DNA from: JBGVSA01 sp041807905
Lineage (GTDB): Bacteria > Pseudomonadota > Gammaproteobacteria > Burkholderiales > Rhodocyclaceae
Assembly (NCBI RefSeq): GCF_041807905.1
Contig: NZ_JBGVSA010000022.1
Coordinates: forward strand, 3,432 to 67,431
Length of the DNA: 64,000 nt
Direction of reading: 5' to 3'
A program made the translations under genes and the position numbers. Below are positions 1 through 9,364 of this stretch, in pieces; positions within the stretch are counted from its first letter, which is position 1; every line of letters starts with the position of its first letter. Below the pieces are notes generated by a model, which had not been told where the DNA came from, searched no databases, and worked only from the letters and a program-made list of their open reading frames with translations.

Positions 1-1
1 G

Positions 2-1390
2 CTGACCGATTCGCTCATGCGCCGCTGGCTCGACAGCCGCTCGTACTATCGCGCCGACTTCGTCACGCACAACGTCGACAACCCGGACCAGCGTATCCAG
101 CAAGACGTGGACAGCTTCGTCACCAGCACGCTGTCGCTATCGACGGGACTGCTCTCGTCGGTGGTCTCGCTGGTGGAGTTCACCATCATCCTGTGGGGGC
201 TGTCGGGCGCGCTTTCCTTGTTCGGGATCGACATCCCGCGCGGGATGATCTTCGTCGTGTACATCTACGTCCTGGTGGCGACGGTGTTCGCCGTCTGGGT
301 CGGCCATCCGTTGGTGCGGCTGAACTTCCTCACCGAACGCTTCAACGCCACCTTCCGTTACGTGCTGATCCGCGTGCGCGAATACGGTGAGAGCATTGCC
401 TTCTTCCGGGGCGAAGCGGTCGAACTGCAGGGCCTGCGCGGACGTTTCGCCGACGTTATCCGCAATACCTGGGACATCATCTACCGCTCGCTGAAATTCC
501 AGGGCCTGAACCTGGCGGTGAGCCAGATCGCGGTGGTGTTCCCCTTCCTGATCCAGGCGCCGCGCCTGTTCACCAAGCAGATCACGCTGGGCGACGTCAT
601 GCAGACCGGGCAGGCATTCGGCCAGGTACAGGACGCACTGTCGTTCTTCCGCACCTCGTACGATGAGTTCGCCGGCTTCCGCGCGGTGCTCGATCGTCTC
701 ACCGGGTTCGTCAATGCGATGGATATGGCCGAAGCGCTGCCGATGGCGGACATCAGCCGCGGCGACGCGCTGTCGATCGAGGCCCTGTCGGTGCGCACGC
801 CGGCCGAACATACGCTCGTCAGCAAGTTGTCGCTGCAGCTCTCGCGCGGCGATGCGCTGCTCATCCGGGGGCGCTCGGGCATGGGCAAGACAACGCTGCT
901 GCGTGCGGTTGCCGGCCTGTGGCCGTACGTCGACGGACATGTCGAACGGCCGCTAGACGAAGCGCTCTTCCTGCCGCAAAAACCCTATCTGCCGCTGGGC
1001 TCCCTGCGTGCTGCGCTCTCTTACCCTTCGCCCACGCCGGCAACGCCGGAACATGCGGCCGAAGTGCTGCACCAATGCCAGCTCGGGCATCTCGTCAAAC
1101 GGCTGGATGACGAAGCCGACTGGGGACGCGTGCTCTCATTGGGCGAGCAGCAGCGGCTCGCCATCGGCCGCGCGTTGATCGCGCGCCCAAGGCTGGTCTT
1201 TCTGGATGAGGCCAGTTCGGCCATGGATGAAGGGCTGGAACACGCGATGTACTCGCTGCTGCGGCAAGCTCTGCCGGACAGCATCATCGTCAGCGTGGGC
1301 CACCGCAGCACGCTGCATGCTTTCCACACGCATGAACTGGAACTGCTCGGCGAAGGCCGCTGGCGCAGCGGCGCGTTGATTCCCGCCTGA
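2..1390 (+). CDS. SbmA/YddA-family ABC transporter, fused permease and ATPase (5' partial)
   Basis: This is the C-terminal part of an inner-membrane exporter or importer that carries its own ATPase. The reading frame is open to the left edge, so the true start lies outside the window; 462 codons are visible. The N-terminal part has hydrophobic membrane segments (roughly residues 45-100 and 160-190) of the ABC_membrane_2 type found in SbmA/BacA and YddA. The ATPase half has a Walker A (GRSGMGKTT, about 292-300), a signature-like LSLGEQQRLAIG and a Walker B ending in FLDEASS. All catalytic motifs look intact, so it should be an active transporter. The substrate cannot be read from sequence; relatives take up peptides, peptide antibiotics or cobalamin-like compounds. 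It converges with the DUF72 gene, with only 2 bases between them. Confidence 0.88.
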   Translation: MTDSLMRRWLDSRSYYRADFVTHNVDNPDQRIQQDVDSFVTSTLSLSTGLLSSVVSLVEFTIILWGLSGALSLFGIDIPRGMIFVVYIYVLVATVFAVWVGHPLVRLNFLTERFNATFRYVLIRVREYGESIAFFRGEAVELQGLRGRFADVIRNTWDIIYRSLKFQGLNLAVSQIAVVFPFLIQAPRLFTKQITLGDVMQTGQAFGQVQDALSFFRTSYDEFAGFRAVLDRLTGFVNAMDMAEALPMADISRGDALSIEALSVRTPAEHTLVSKLSLQLSRGDALLIRGRSGMGKTTLLRAVAGLWPYVDGHVERPLDEALFLPQKPYLPLGSLRAALSYPSPTPATPEHAAEVLHQCQLGHLVKRLDDEADWGRVLSLGEQQRLAIGRALIARPRLVFLDEASSAMDEGLEHAMYSLLRQALPDSIIVSVGHRSTLHAFHTHELELLGEGRWRSGALIPA

Positions 1391-1392
1391 CC

Positions 1393-2292
1393 TCAACCGC
1401 CGCCGGCCTGCAACGCGCGCATCAACTTGCGGGCGTTGCGCGGGCCTTGATCTTCGTTGTTAGTGTTGAGAATGACGTGCACATCCGAGACGCGCTCCGC
1501 GAGTCGGCGGATCTTTGCCGCAATATCGACCAGTTCGTCTTCCGGGTATTCGTAGTTGAAGCGCCCCGAACTGTGCGCAATGCCGCGCGGATTCCAGCTC
1601 GTCGCGTTGCGGCCATGCAGGCGCACCACCGCCAGCGACGGATGCGTCGCTTCCCACACGGACGGAATACTCGTATCGGCTACGTCCGGCTCGTCCACTA
1701 CGACATTCACCGCACCGAGCGCGCGTTCGAATTCGAGCGTGGCAGCGCGACGCTCCGCGAGAAACCAGCTCGGATGCCGGAACTCGATCGCCATGCAGTG
1801 CCCCTGTATGCGCTCCGCGCAATGCGCCACGTGATCGCGCCCTTCGCGGTTGTTGATCAGCCACGATGGGAACTGGAACAGTACCGCACCAAGCTTGCCC
1901 GCCGCTTTAAGCGGTGCGAGCGCATCGATGAAGCGGCGCCACATCTCGTCGCGGATTTCCGCTGGCACCTGGCGGTAATAGATCTGCCGCGAAACATCGC
2001 CCAGCGCTAGCCGTATATCGCTCGGCAGCGCGGAGGGGTCAGTATGGTGGCCGGTCAGCAGGCGGAACGCCTTGACGTTCATGACAAAGTCATCAGGCGT
2101 GCGCATCGCCCATAGCTGCGAATTGCGCACGCTGGGCATGGCGTAATAGCTCGAATCGACCTCGACGATGGGAAACTGCGTCGCGTAGTAGCGCAGGCGC
2201 GCTTCAGCCGTCGACACGCCCGGCGGATAGAAGCGCTTGCACGCGATCAGACCTTTGTCGGCCCACGATGCCGACCCGACGAGAATCGCCAT
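1393..2292 (-). CDS. DUF72 (YecE-like) protein
   Basis: This 299-residue protein belongs to the DUF72 family, TIM-barrel-like proteins of unknown biochemical role. The family start is clear (VGSASWADKGL, then YPPG about 20 residues later), followed by the conserved VEVDSSYYAMPS segment and a late LNTNNEDQG motif. Length is normal for the family (about 240-300). The start ATG has an AAGG ribosome-binding site seven bases upstream and lies 9 bases after the helicase stop, so the two genes are probably cotranscribed. The function is unknown; the helicase neighbour does not define it. Confidence 0.88.
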   Translation of the reverse strand: MAILVGSASWADKGLIACKRFYPPGVSTAEARLRYYATQFPIVEVDSSYYAMPSVRNSQLWAMRTPDDFVMNVKAFRLLTGHHTDPSALPSDIRLALGDVSRQIYYRQVPAEIRDEMWRRFIDALAPLKAAGKLGAVLFQFPSWLINNREGRDHVAHCAERIQGHCMAIEFRHPSWFLAERRAATLEFERALGAVNVVVDEPDVADTSIPSVWEATHPSLAVVRLHGRNATSWNPRGIAHSSGRFNYEYPEDELVDIAAKIRRLAERVSDVHVILNTNNEDQGPRNARKLMRALQAGGG

Positions 2293-2301
2293 CGCGCCGC
2301 C

Positions 2302-4404
2302 TTACTGCCACATCTTGCGCATGCGCGCGGCGATGTCGATGAACGCCTGCGGTGGCGGCGTGGCAGGTGTATTGAGCGAGGGCGGCGAAGCCAGCGGCCA
2401 CGCGCGCGCTTCGAACAAAGGCATCAATGCGGCCGGGATGAAGCGCGTGCAGGTGGCATATACATGCCGGTCGCCGCCGCTGGCCTGCCCGTGCACATAA
2501 AACCGCTGCGGCGTGAGTATCTGCAGTTGATCCTTGGCGCGCGTCATCGCCACGTACAGCAGGCGGCGCTCTTCTTCGATCTCTTCGGTGCTACCCGTCG
2601 CCATGTCGGACGGGATACAGCCGTCCACGGCGTTGAGCAGGTAGACGCTGTCCCACTCCTGCCCCTTTGCCGAATGGATGGTCGACAGAATCAGGTAGTC
2701 CTCGTCCAGCAAGGGCACGCCCGATTCGTCGCTGGTCGCGTCGGGCGGATCGAGCGTGAGGTCGGACAAGAATTGTTCGCGCGAGGCATATCCCGCGGCG
2801 ATCTTTTCCATCTGCAGCAGATCGCCGGCACGCACTTCGGCGTCTTCATGGCGGCGCGCCAGATGCGGTTCGTACCACTGGCGCACGAGTTCGAATTCCG
2901 CCGGCCAGGGGGATGCCGGCGCACGCGCCACGGCCAGCATGTCGCACAGCAGCTTCCAGTCTTCCGCCGCCAGCGCGGGCGCGCGCGTTGCACGCAGGAC
3001 GGCCAGCGGATCGTCGTGCGCGGCGATGTCGTCGAGCACCTTGCCGGCAGTCTTCGGCCCCACGCCGGGCAGCATGAGCATCACGCGGAAACCCGCCACG
3101 CGGTCGCGCGGATTCTCGATCCAGCGCAGCACCGCCAGCATGTCCTTGACGTGCGCCGCTTCCAGGAACTTGAGACCGCCGAACTTCACGAACGGAATAT
3201 TGCGGCGGGTGAGTTCGACTTCCAGTTGCGAGCTGTGATACGCCGCGCGGAACAGCACCGCCTGACGCTTGAGCGGCACGCCTTCTTCACGCCGCGCGAG
3301 TATCTGTTCGACGATGTAGTCGGCCTGCGCGGATTCGTCGCGCACCGTCACCAATCGCGGTGATTCGGCCTGCGGCCTGTCGGTCCAGAGATTCTTGGTG
3401 AAGCGCTCCGCCGCCATGCCGATGACTGCGTTGGAGGCATTCAGGATGGCTTGCGTCGAGCGGTAATTGCGCTCCAGCGTCACCACTTTGGCCGGCGGAT
3501 CGAACTGCGCGGGAAAGTCGAGGATATTGCGTACCGTCGCGCCCCGAAAAGCGTAGATCGACTGCGCGTCGTCGCCCACCACGGTCAGGCCGCGACCGTC
3601 CGGCTTCATCGCCTTGAGGATCGCGGCCTGCAGGCGATTGGTGTCCTGGTACTCATCCACCAGCACGTGCGTGAAGCGTTCGCCCACGCTTGCCGCGAGT
3701 TGCGGTTCGGTCAGCATCTGCGCCCAGTACAACAGCAGATCGTCGTAATCGAGCACGGCCTGCGACTGTTTGGCTTCGACGTACGCGCCAAACAACTGGC
3801 GCAGTTCGGATTCCCACTCCACGCACCACGGGTAGGCAGACTCCAGCACCTCTTCCAGCGTGTCGCCGGTGTTCACCACCTTCGAATAGATCGACAGGCA
3901 GGTGTTCTTGGCGGGAAAGCGTTTGTCCTTGGCCGACAACCCACGCTCATGGCGCACGAGATTCATCAGGTCGGCGGAGTCTTCGCGGTCGTGGATGGTA
4001 AAGGACGGACTCATGCCGAGGTATTCGGCGTACTCGCGCAGCAGGCGCGAACCGATGCTGTGGAAAGTGCCGGCCCAGGTCAGCGCCGACTTGGCAAGCT
4101 GCGCGTATTTGCCGTCGATGCTGCCGACGATGCGCTCCACACGCCGCGCCATCTCGTTGGCTGCGCGCCGCGAGAAGGTCAGCAGCAGGATGCCGCGCGG
4201 GTCCACGCCATGCGCGATCAGATGCGCCACACGATGCGCCAGCGTATTGGTCTTGCCCGAACCCGCGCCTGCGATGACGAGCAAAGGGCCGGCAATGCTC
4301 TGGCCGTGCTGGCCCACGCCATATTCAACGGCCTGGCGCTGTTCGGCATTCAGCCGGGCAAGATACGCCGGAGGCGTGGTGGGCGCGGGAGTAGCGGGAA
4401 CCAT
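2302..4404 (-). CDS. UvrD/Rep-family ATP-dependent DNA helicase
   Basis: This is an SF1A 3'-5' DNA helicase of the UvrD/Rep/PcrA type, acting in repair or replication restart. It shows the full motif set: Walker A in GAGSGKTNT, Walker B in VLVDEYQDTN, motif III in QSIYAFRGA, motif IV in LERNYRST, motif V in TIHSAKGQEWD and motif VI in LLYVAMTRAKDQL. At about 700 residues it is close to Rep and UvrD. The frame stays open to an ATG at 4449; I chose the double ATG at 4407/4404 because the UvrD-like homology (LNAEQRQAVEYG) starts just after it. No strong ribosome-binding site decides between them. Sequence alone does not say whether it is UvrD, Rep or a third paralogue. It is the first gene of a two-gene unit with the DUF72 gene. 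Confidence 0.9.
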   Translation of the reverse strand: MVPATPAPTTPPAYLARLNAEQRQAVEYGVGQHGQSIAGPLLVIAGAGSGKTNTLAHRVAHLIAHGVDPRGILLLTFSRRAANEMARRVERIVGSIDGKYAQLAKSALTWAGTFHSIGSRLLREYAEYLGMSPSFTIHDREDSADLMNLVRHERGLSAKDKRFPAKNTCLSIYSKVVNTGDTLEEVLESAYPWCVEWESELRQLFGAYVEAKQSQAVLDYDDLLLYWAQMLTEPQLAASVGERFTHVLVDEYQDTNRLQAAILKAMKPDGRGLTVVGDDAQSIYAFRGATVRNILDFPAQFDPPAKVVTLERNYRSTQAILNASNAVIGMAAERFTKNLWTDRPQAESPRLVTVRDESAQADYIVEQILARREEGVPLKRQAVLFRAAYHSSQLEVELTRRNIPFVKFGGLKFLEAAHVKDMLAVLRWIENPRDRVAGFRVMLMLPGVGPKTAGKVLDDIAAHDDPLAVLRATRAPALAAEDWKLLCDMLAVARAPASPWPAEFELVRQWYEPHLARRHEDAEVRAGDLLQMEKIAAGYASREQFLSDLTLDPPDATSDESGVPLLDEDYLILSTIHSAKGQEWDSVYLLNAVDGCIPSDMATGSTEEIEEERRLLYVAMTRAKDQLQILTPQRFYVHGQASGGDRHVYATCTRFIPAALMPLFEARAWPLASPPSLNTPATPPPQAFIDIAARMRKMWQ

Positions 4405-4637
4405 CATTGTTGTGTGTGGGGGGCGGCCATCGAAAAGCTGTACAAACATACAGCAGCACTATCGATCAGGCAATCTTCCATTTGTGTCGCGCACCGCTCT
4501 TCGGCAGGCGGGCCGCCAAGGTCAAACCCCTTACGCTGGCAAGGATTTGGGCTCATGGTGCAACATCGTGGTTGACGGAACCCGACGACCGCGGACGGGT
4601 CCTGCCAATATCCCTCGCAGTACGCCAAGGCCTCGAC

Positions 4638-5411
4638 ATGGAAGCACTACACACCGCCCCCCGCTGGACCACCCGGACCATCGACAGCTGGACGCGCTGG
4701 GCTCCGAATCAATGGTCGCTGCGCATTCCCCGGCCGGACAACTTCACTTTCACGCCCGGCCACTACGCGCGCCTGGGCTTGCCCGCACACAGCACGAGCG
4801 ACATCGTGTGGCGCCCCTACTCCATCGTCTCCGCCCCCGACGACAAACACCTGGAGTTCCTTGTCACGCTGATTCCCCACGGCCTGTTCACCAGCCAACT
4901 GGCGACCCTCGAAGCCGGCGCGAACATCCTGCTCGATCCCGGGGTGATGGGTTTCTTCGTCGAAAGCCAGCTCGCGCCCGGGCGCACGCTATGGATGCTG
5001 TCGACGGGCTCGGGCCTGGGGCCGTACATCTCGATGCTGCGCGAAGGCGGCGTACTGAGGCGGTATGAATCGATCTTCGTCGTGCACAGCGTTCGCACGG
5101 CCGCCGAACTGGCCTACGCCAACGAATTGCGGGCGCTGGAAACGCGCCACCCCGGCGTGCTGCATTACGTGCCGGTCGTCACCCGTGAATCCGGCAGCGG
5201 CTATCTCGCCCGCCGCATCCCGACGATGATCAACGACGGCTCGCTCGAAGTGCTGCTCGCCTCGTCGCTCGATCCGGCCTTTGCGCGAGTGATGGTCTGC
5301 GGCAACCCGCAATTCACCGGCGACATGCGCGCGCTGCTGCGCGACAGGAACTTCCAGCCCTGCCGGCGCGGACTCATCGGCAGCATGTTGTTCGAAAACT
5401 ACTGGCAGTAA
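4638..5411 (+). CDS. fpr: Ferredoxin-NADP+ reductase
   Basis: This is a 257-residue FAD enzyme that transfers electrons between NADP(H) and ferredoxin or flavodoxin in the cytoplasm. It has the FAD-binding RPYSIVSAP motif (about residue 55), the NADP-binding GSGLGPYISM segment (about 116-125), the MVCGNPQF motif and the bacterial-type aromatic end (FENYWQ). This matches the length and pattern of E. coli-type Fpr. The open frame extends upstream to 4407, but the family N-terminus (MEALHTAPRW) begins at 4638, with an AAGG seven bases before the ATG. It is divergent from the helicase gene, with about 230 bases between the chosen starts. Confidence 0.93.
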   Translation: MEALHTAPRWTTRTIDSWTRWAPNQWSLRIPRPDNFTFTPGHYARLGLPAHSTSDIVWRPYSIVSAPDDKHLEFLVTLIPHGLFTSQLATLEAGANILLDPGVMGFFVESQLAPGRTLWMLSTGSGLGPYISMLREGGVLRRYESIFVVHSVRTAAELAYANELRALETRHPGVLHYVPVVTRESGSGYLARRIPTMINDGSLEVLLASSLDPAFARVMVCGNPQFTGDMRALLRDRNFQPCRRGLIGSMLFENYWQ

Positions 5412-5432
5412 GCCGGCAGGAAAGGCCCGCGG

Positions 5433-5930
5433 CTAGGTCGTGGGCAGTTCGCGCCAGGTCAGGAACAGGCGCAGATCGAATTCGAGCTGGTGGTAGCCGG
5501 GCGCGATGCTCTCGCACAGCCGATAGAAAGCCTTGTTGTGCTCGCGCTCCTTGAGGTGCGCGAGTTCATGCGCGCTGATCATCAGGAGGAATTCCGGCGC
5601 GGCTTCGCGAAAGACCGTAGCGATGCGGATTTCTTTCTTCGCCTTCAGGCGCCCGCCCTGCACGCGCGAGATCGCTGTATGCAAGCCGAGCGCATGGTGC
5701 TCGACGTCGAGCCGGCTGTCGTAGTGCACCTTGTCGATGGCGGGTGCGCTGCGCAAGTGGCGCTGTTTGAGATCCGTGACGTAATCGTAGAGCGCGCGGT
5801 CGTTGCGCACCTCGTGCCGATCCGGATAGCGCTCGCCGATGTAGTCGCCCAGCTTGCCGCTGGCGATGAGCGCGCGCACCTTGTCCTGCAGGGGCGCGGA
5901 ATAAGCGGAGAGATACTTCAGGCGGTCCAT
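5433..5930 (-). CDS. YgjP-like (M48/WLM-type) metallopeptidase domain protein
   Basis: This is a 165-residue cytoplasmic protein with a zincin signature, HELAHLKEREHNKAFY, near residue 118. It contains HExxH and a later His, as in the YgjP/DUF45 metallopeptidases. Substrates of this family are unknown. The frame runs open far upstream, but the residues there are Arg/Cys/Trp-rich noise, so I start at MDRLKYLS (5930). It is convergent with fpr and lies downstream of the ATP/ADP-carrier-like gene on the same strand, 64 bases away. Confidence 0.82.
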   Translation of the reverse strand: MDRLKYLSAYSAPLQDKVRALIASGKLGDYIGERYPDRHEVRNDRALYDYVTDLKQRHLRSAPAIDKVHYDSRLDVEHHALGLHTAISRVQGGRLKAKKEIRIATVFREAAPEFLLMISAHELAHLKEREHNKAFYRLCESIAPGYHQLEFDLRLFLTWRELPTT

Positions 5931-5994
5931 GGCAATACGGCGGCAAGGCGCGCCAGTATGGCCGAAAACGCACGATCGGACATCGGCGACGATG

Positions 5995-7350
5995 TTACGA
6001 ACCTTGCCACGCCGGTGCCGCGGCCTCCGCCTGCGCGGCTCCACGCTGCTCGCGCACCATCGCGGCCTGACGACGCCCCAGCCACAGCGCATTGAAGAGC
6101 CACAACACCGACAAGGGCACGGCCACGATCGCCACGCCGACCGGCCCGAATCCCATCCAGCCAAGCAAGGCATACGACCAACTGCCCACCTGGTCGCCAC
6201 CGCGATAGACCACCGTATCGATGACGGGCTTGGCCTTGTATTTGTCTTCGCGCGAAGTCACGGTGAAGAGCACTTCGCGCGTCGGCTTGGCAAAGCCGAA
6301 ATTGCCCACGCGCCGGATCACCTGAACCGCCACCAGCACCGCCACCGTCGGCACCACCGCCAGCACGCCGAAGCTGATCACCGACACCAGCGGCAGCAGC
6401 CCGATGGTGATGGTCACGCCAAAGCGGCGCAGAAAACGGTTGGTCACGAATACCTGGACGACCAGCGTGAGTACGTTGACCACCAGATCGACATTGGCGA
6501 AGAACGCCGTGCGCGCGGCGCGATCGGCGAAATGTTCGGCCACGATGGCGGCCTGCTGGAAGTACAGGAAGGTCGACGTGATGGCGTACAGCAAGATGTA
6601 CAGACTGATCCCAAGCAGGTACGGCGAGCGCAGCGTGTGCGCCAGCCCGGCCATCAGGCTGCCGCCGATGGGCGCGTCGACTTCCGACCGGGCCGCGGCG
6701 ACTTCGCGCGGCGCGCGCAATGCAGGCGCCAGCCGCGACAGGCGACGTACGCAGAAGACCGCCAGGCACAGCAGCGCAACCGACCCCAGCAACAGCCACG
6801 TCGTCGGCACCGAATGCGCCAGCGCGGATGCAATGCCCGAACCCGCCATGGCGCCGATGGTGGCGCCCGCCGATATCAGTCCGAACAAACGCTTGGCCTG
6901 CTCCGTGTCGAACACATCGACCATCAGCGCCCAGAACACGGATACGACAAACAGGTTGAACACCGACACCCAGATGAAGAACACGCGGCCGACCCACACG
7001 AGCTGACCAGCGGAGGCAACGTGCATGGCCACCGCGAACAGCAGCAGATTGGCCATGAAGAACACGTAGGTGACGGTGATGAATCGCTCCCGCGCCCATC
7101 TGCGCACCAGCGCCGCGTAGGCGGGATTGATGGCGATCATCGCCAGCAAGGTGCCGGTAAAGAGCCATTGCAGATTATCGACACCGCCCTCGACGCCCAT
7201 CGCGTCGCGCACAGGCCGGATGACGTAGTACGCCGCCATCACGGCCAGCACGTACAGCCACGCCCAGCTCAGCGCAATCCACTCGCCGGGCCGCACGTCG
7301 ATCAGCCTGCGTGGCAGGGCGCCCTCGTCCACGGCGCGCTCAGAGGGCAT
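5995..7350 (-). CDS. ATP/ADP-translocase-like (Npt/TLC) or MFS membrane transporter
   Basis: This is a 451-residue polytopic inner-membrane protein with about 12 hydrophobic segments. The first segment ends in a YYVIRPVRD motif, reminiscent of the conserved R-x-x-K/R-D region of nucleotide translocases (TLC family, Npt1/Npt2). Free-living proteobacteria carry relatives of unknown substrate that are often annotated simply as MFS. The start at 7350 is chosen because a GGAAG lies nine bases upstream. This start overlaps the end of the aldo/keto reductase by 11 bases, so the two are translationally linked. The substrate should be treated as unknown. Confidence 0.72.
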   Translation of the reverse strand: MPSERAVDEGALPRRLIDVRPGEWIALSWAWLYVLAVMAAYYVIRPVRDAMGVEGGVDNLQWLFTGTLLAMIAINPAYAALVRRWARERFITVTYVFFMANLLLFAVAMHVASAGQLVWVGRVFFIWVSVFNLFVVSVFWALMVDVFDTEQAKRLFGLISAGATIGAMAGSGIASALAHSVPTTWLLLGSVALLCLAVFCVRRLSRLAPALRAPREVAAARSEVDAPIGGSLMAGLAHTLRSPYLLGISLYILLYAITSTFLYFQQAAIVAEHFADRAARTAFFANVDLVVNVLTLVVQVFVTNRFLRRFGVTITIGLLPLVSVISFGVLAVVPTVAVLVAVQVIRRVGNFGFAKPTREVLFTVTSREDKYKAKPVIDTVVYRGGDQVGSWSYALLGWMGFGPVGVAIVAVPLSVLWLFNALWLGRRQAAMVREQRGAAQAEAAAPAWQGS

Positions 7351-8305
7351 CGATGTAGGCTTCCATGCGCCGGCGCATTGCGGCATCCGGCAGGCGCCCC
7401 GTTGCGGCGCCGAGGTTGTCGATGACGTACTCGGGCTTGGCCATGCCGGGGATTGCGACCGTCACCGCGTCGTTCGAGACGATGTACTTGAGGAAAAACT
7501 GCGCCCAGCTATGACAGTCGAAGTCTCCCGCCCATTCCGGCAGAGGCCGTCCCTGCACCGCGCTGAACAAGCGCCCGCGCCCGAACGGCAGATTCACCAT
7601 CACCGCCATGCCACGATCGCGCGCCAGCGGCAGCAGGCGCTCGCCCGCACCGCGATTGTCGAGCGCGTAGTCGACCTGCACGAAATCGAGCGTTTCGCGC
7701 TTCATGGTGGCTTCGAACGCGTCGTACTGACCGTCGAAGGACGTGGTCATCCCGAGATAGCGAATACGCCCGGCCTGCTTGAGTTCGCGCAGCGTTGCCA
7801 ACTGCGTGGCGGTGTCGCGCAGGTTGTGCACGGAAATAAGATCGATGCGATCCGTACGCAACTGGATGAAAGAACGCTCGATCTGCGCACGGCCCGCATC
7901 CTTGCCATTGGCGCCGACCTTGGTCGCCAGGAACATGCTGCGCCGGATGCCCAGATCGGCGACCAGCGCGCCGACCACGCTTTCTGCCATGCCGTACGAC
8001 GGCGCGGTATCGATCATGCGGCCGCCCCCGGCTTCAAAGGCCTTCAGCGTCGCCCGCAAGGGCGCGAGGTCCGCCTCGCTGGCGGCGTCCTCATAGCGCC
8101 GGGCCGTGCCCAGCCCAATGACCGGCACGCGCTCGCCCGATGATGGAATCTGCCTGAGGATGAGGGCGGGTGCGGCCTGCGCGCCGGCCCGCCCTGCCAT
8201 CCCGAATGCCAGCCCGAGCGCGCACACCTGTCCGATGAAGCGCCTGCGCGATGGAAAATCCGCGCCGGCCGCGAACGCCGTGCGCGGGGGAGACGTACGC
8301 ATCAT
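7340..8305 (-). CDS. Tat-exported aldo/keto reductase
   Basis: This is a 321-residue NADPH-dependent aldo/keto reductase with the catalytic tetrad visible: Asp and Tyr in MIDTAPSYGM, Lys in LATKVG and His in ISVHNL. Unusually for this family, the N-terminus carries a twin-arginine signal (SRRRFIG followed by a hydrophobic stretch and an AQA cleavage site at about residue 44), so it is probably exported folded with its cofactor. The start at 8305 follows a GGAGG six bases upstream; further upstream ATGs lack such support. It overlaps the downstream carrier gene by 11 bases. The physiological substrate is unknown. Confidence 0.88.
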   Translation of the reverse strand: MMRTSPPRTAFAAGADFPSRRRFIGQVCALGLAFGMAGRAGAQAAPALILRQIPSSGERVPVIGLGTARRYEDAASEADLAPLRATLKAFEAGGGRMIDTAPSYGMAESVVGALVADLGIRRSMFLATKVGANGKDAGRAQIERSFIQLRTDRIDLISVHNLRDTATQLATLRELKQAGRIRYLGMTTSFDGQYDAFEATMKRETLDFVQVDYALDNRGAGERLLPLARDRGMAVMVNLPFGRGRLFSAVQGRPLPEWAGDFDCHSWAQFFLKYIVSNDAVTVAIPGMAKPEYVIDNLGAATGRLPDAAMRRRMEAYIDAL

Positions 8306-8594
8306 GACTTTCCTCCATCCGGTACCGGCGCACGGCCGGCCATGTCGTGGATGCACATCGCGCACAGGTAGTGCGTCAGCAACAGACACATGAGCCCCCA
8401 TTTGGTTGCACGATCCGCCCCTCGAAAACCAATTGCGGCAATGTGTCATAGGCCCTGCAGCGTAAAAGGAAGTAAATGTTCTCTCCATTCAACTGGAATG
8501 CATGCGCACGGGCTTTTCCTTGCGTACATTCCCATTTGGGCACTCCGCGCGAGAACCGGCGGCCAGCAACACGCAAACCCAAAGAGGAGACAGC

Positions 8595-8804
8595 ATGATC
8601 GGCATATTCAAGGCAGTGGCACTCGCTGCGCAGTGGTGGCTCATGACTATCCTGATTCCCGTGGCGATCTGGCATTGGAGACCGGAATCCGTCGGCGAGA
8701 GCGAAACCCTCCGCTCCGTTTTCCTTGTCGTCGCCTGCCTCATCGGCCTGTGCGCCCCGTTCGGCTCGATGCACGCTGTCGTGCGCTGGCTGGAGCGTCA
8801 CTGA
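8595..8804 (+). CDS. Small two-helix membrane protein, unknown
   Basis: This is a 69-residue protein with two hydrophobic segments (about 5-27 and 41-62) joined by a short charged linker (RPESVGESETLR). It therefore probably forms a helical hairpin in the inner membrane. An AGGAG lies seven bases before the ATG. I do not recognise a family. It is divergent from the aldo/keto reductase and converges on the hairpin region at 8823-8874. Confidence 0.68.
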   Translation: MIGIFKAVALAAQWWLMTILIPVAIWHWRPESVGESETLRSVFLVVACLIGLCAPFGSMHAVVRWLERH

Positions 8805-8822
8805 CCGTCGTGGCAACAAAAA

Positions 8823-8874
8823 GCCCGCTCGGCAAAGCCGGCGGGCGTCAGGCCCGGTCGCCGCAAGACCGGGC
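8823..8874. terminator. Double hairpin between convergent small genes
   Basis: Two hairpins lie side by side. The first (8823-8846) has a GCCCGC/GCGGGC outer stem, a CGGC/GCCG inner stem and one bulged base; on the minus strand it is followed by TTTTT, so it reads as a rho-independent terminator of the minus-strand gene. The second (8852-8874) is a perfect 8-bp stem (GCCCGGTC/GACCGGGC) with a 7-base loop and no clear T-run. Confidence 0.65.
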
Positions 8875-8891
8875 AAATCGAATCCATCCGA

Positions 8892-9134
8892 TCAGTTCAT
8901 CAGGTTATAGCGCAGGCGCAGGTCCGCAGCGATCGCATGCACGACGCCCGAACACGTGTGAGGGCCGGTATAGCTGCGTAGATACCAATTGCAGCCGTCT
9001 CCATCGGGCACCACCAGTCGATAGAATTCGCCGACCTGGCAGTCGCGGGTTTCGTCGGTCAGCAGATCGCTGGACTGGAGCTTCGTGTTGAAAATCGACG
9101 CCAATTCGGTGGCTGAGACAAGTTTCCGGTTCAT
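8892..9134 (-). CDS. Small hypothetical cytoplasmic protein
   Basis: This 80-residue soluble protein has no signal peptide or membrane segment. It contains three cysteines and an aromatic patch (GDGCNWYLRSYTG). A strong GGAGGAG lies five bases before the ATG, and a hairpin followed by a T-run lies just beyond the stop, so it looks like a real monocistronic gene. I do not recognise a family. Confidence 0.68.
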   Translation of the reverse strand: MNRKLVSATELASIFNTKLQSSDLLTDETRDCQVGEFYRLVVPDGDGCNWYLRSYTGPHTCSGVVHAIAADLRLRYNLMN

Positions 9135-9364
9135 GGGGGCTCCTCCTTCGATACACGGGTTTTTCTAAACGGAAAATGCGCTTCCGCGTTGGAAATCCAG
9201 ACTCAACCATCGTAGCGCCATGCGAAATAAAGGCGCTCAGGGCCTTCCCCTAAGGGTTTTGAAACACGCCCTGCCTTCTTGACCGTGTCGTCGCGGCCCA
9301 TATGCCCATGGCGACTTCCATGCTGCGCTGCGACGAAACAGCGTGGACAACAGCGGAAGTTGCC

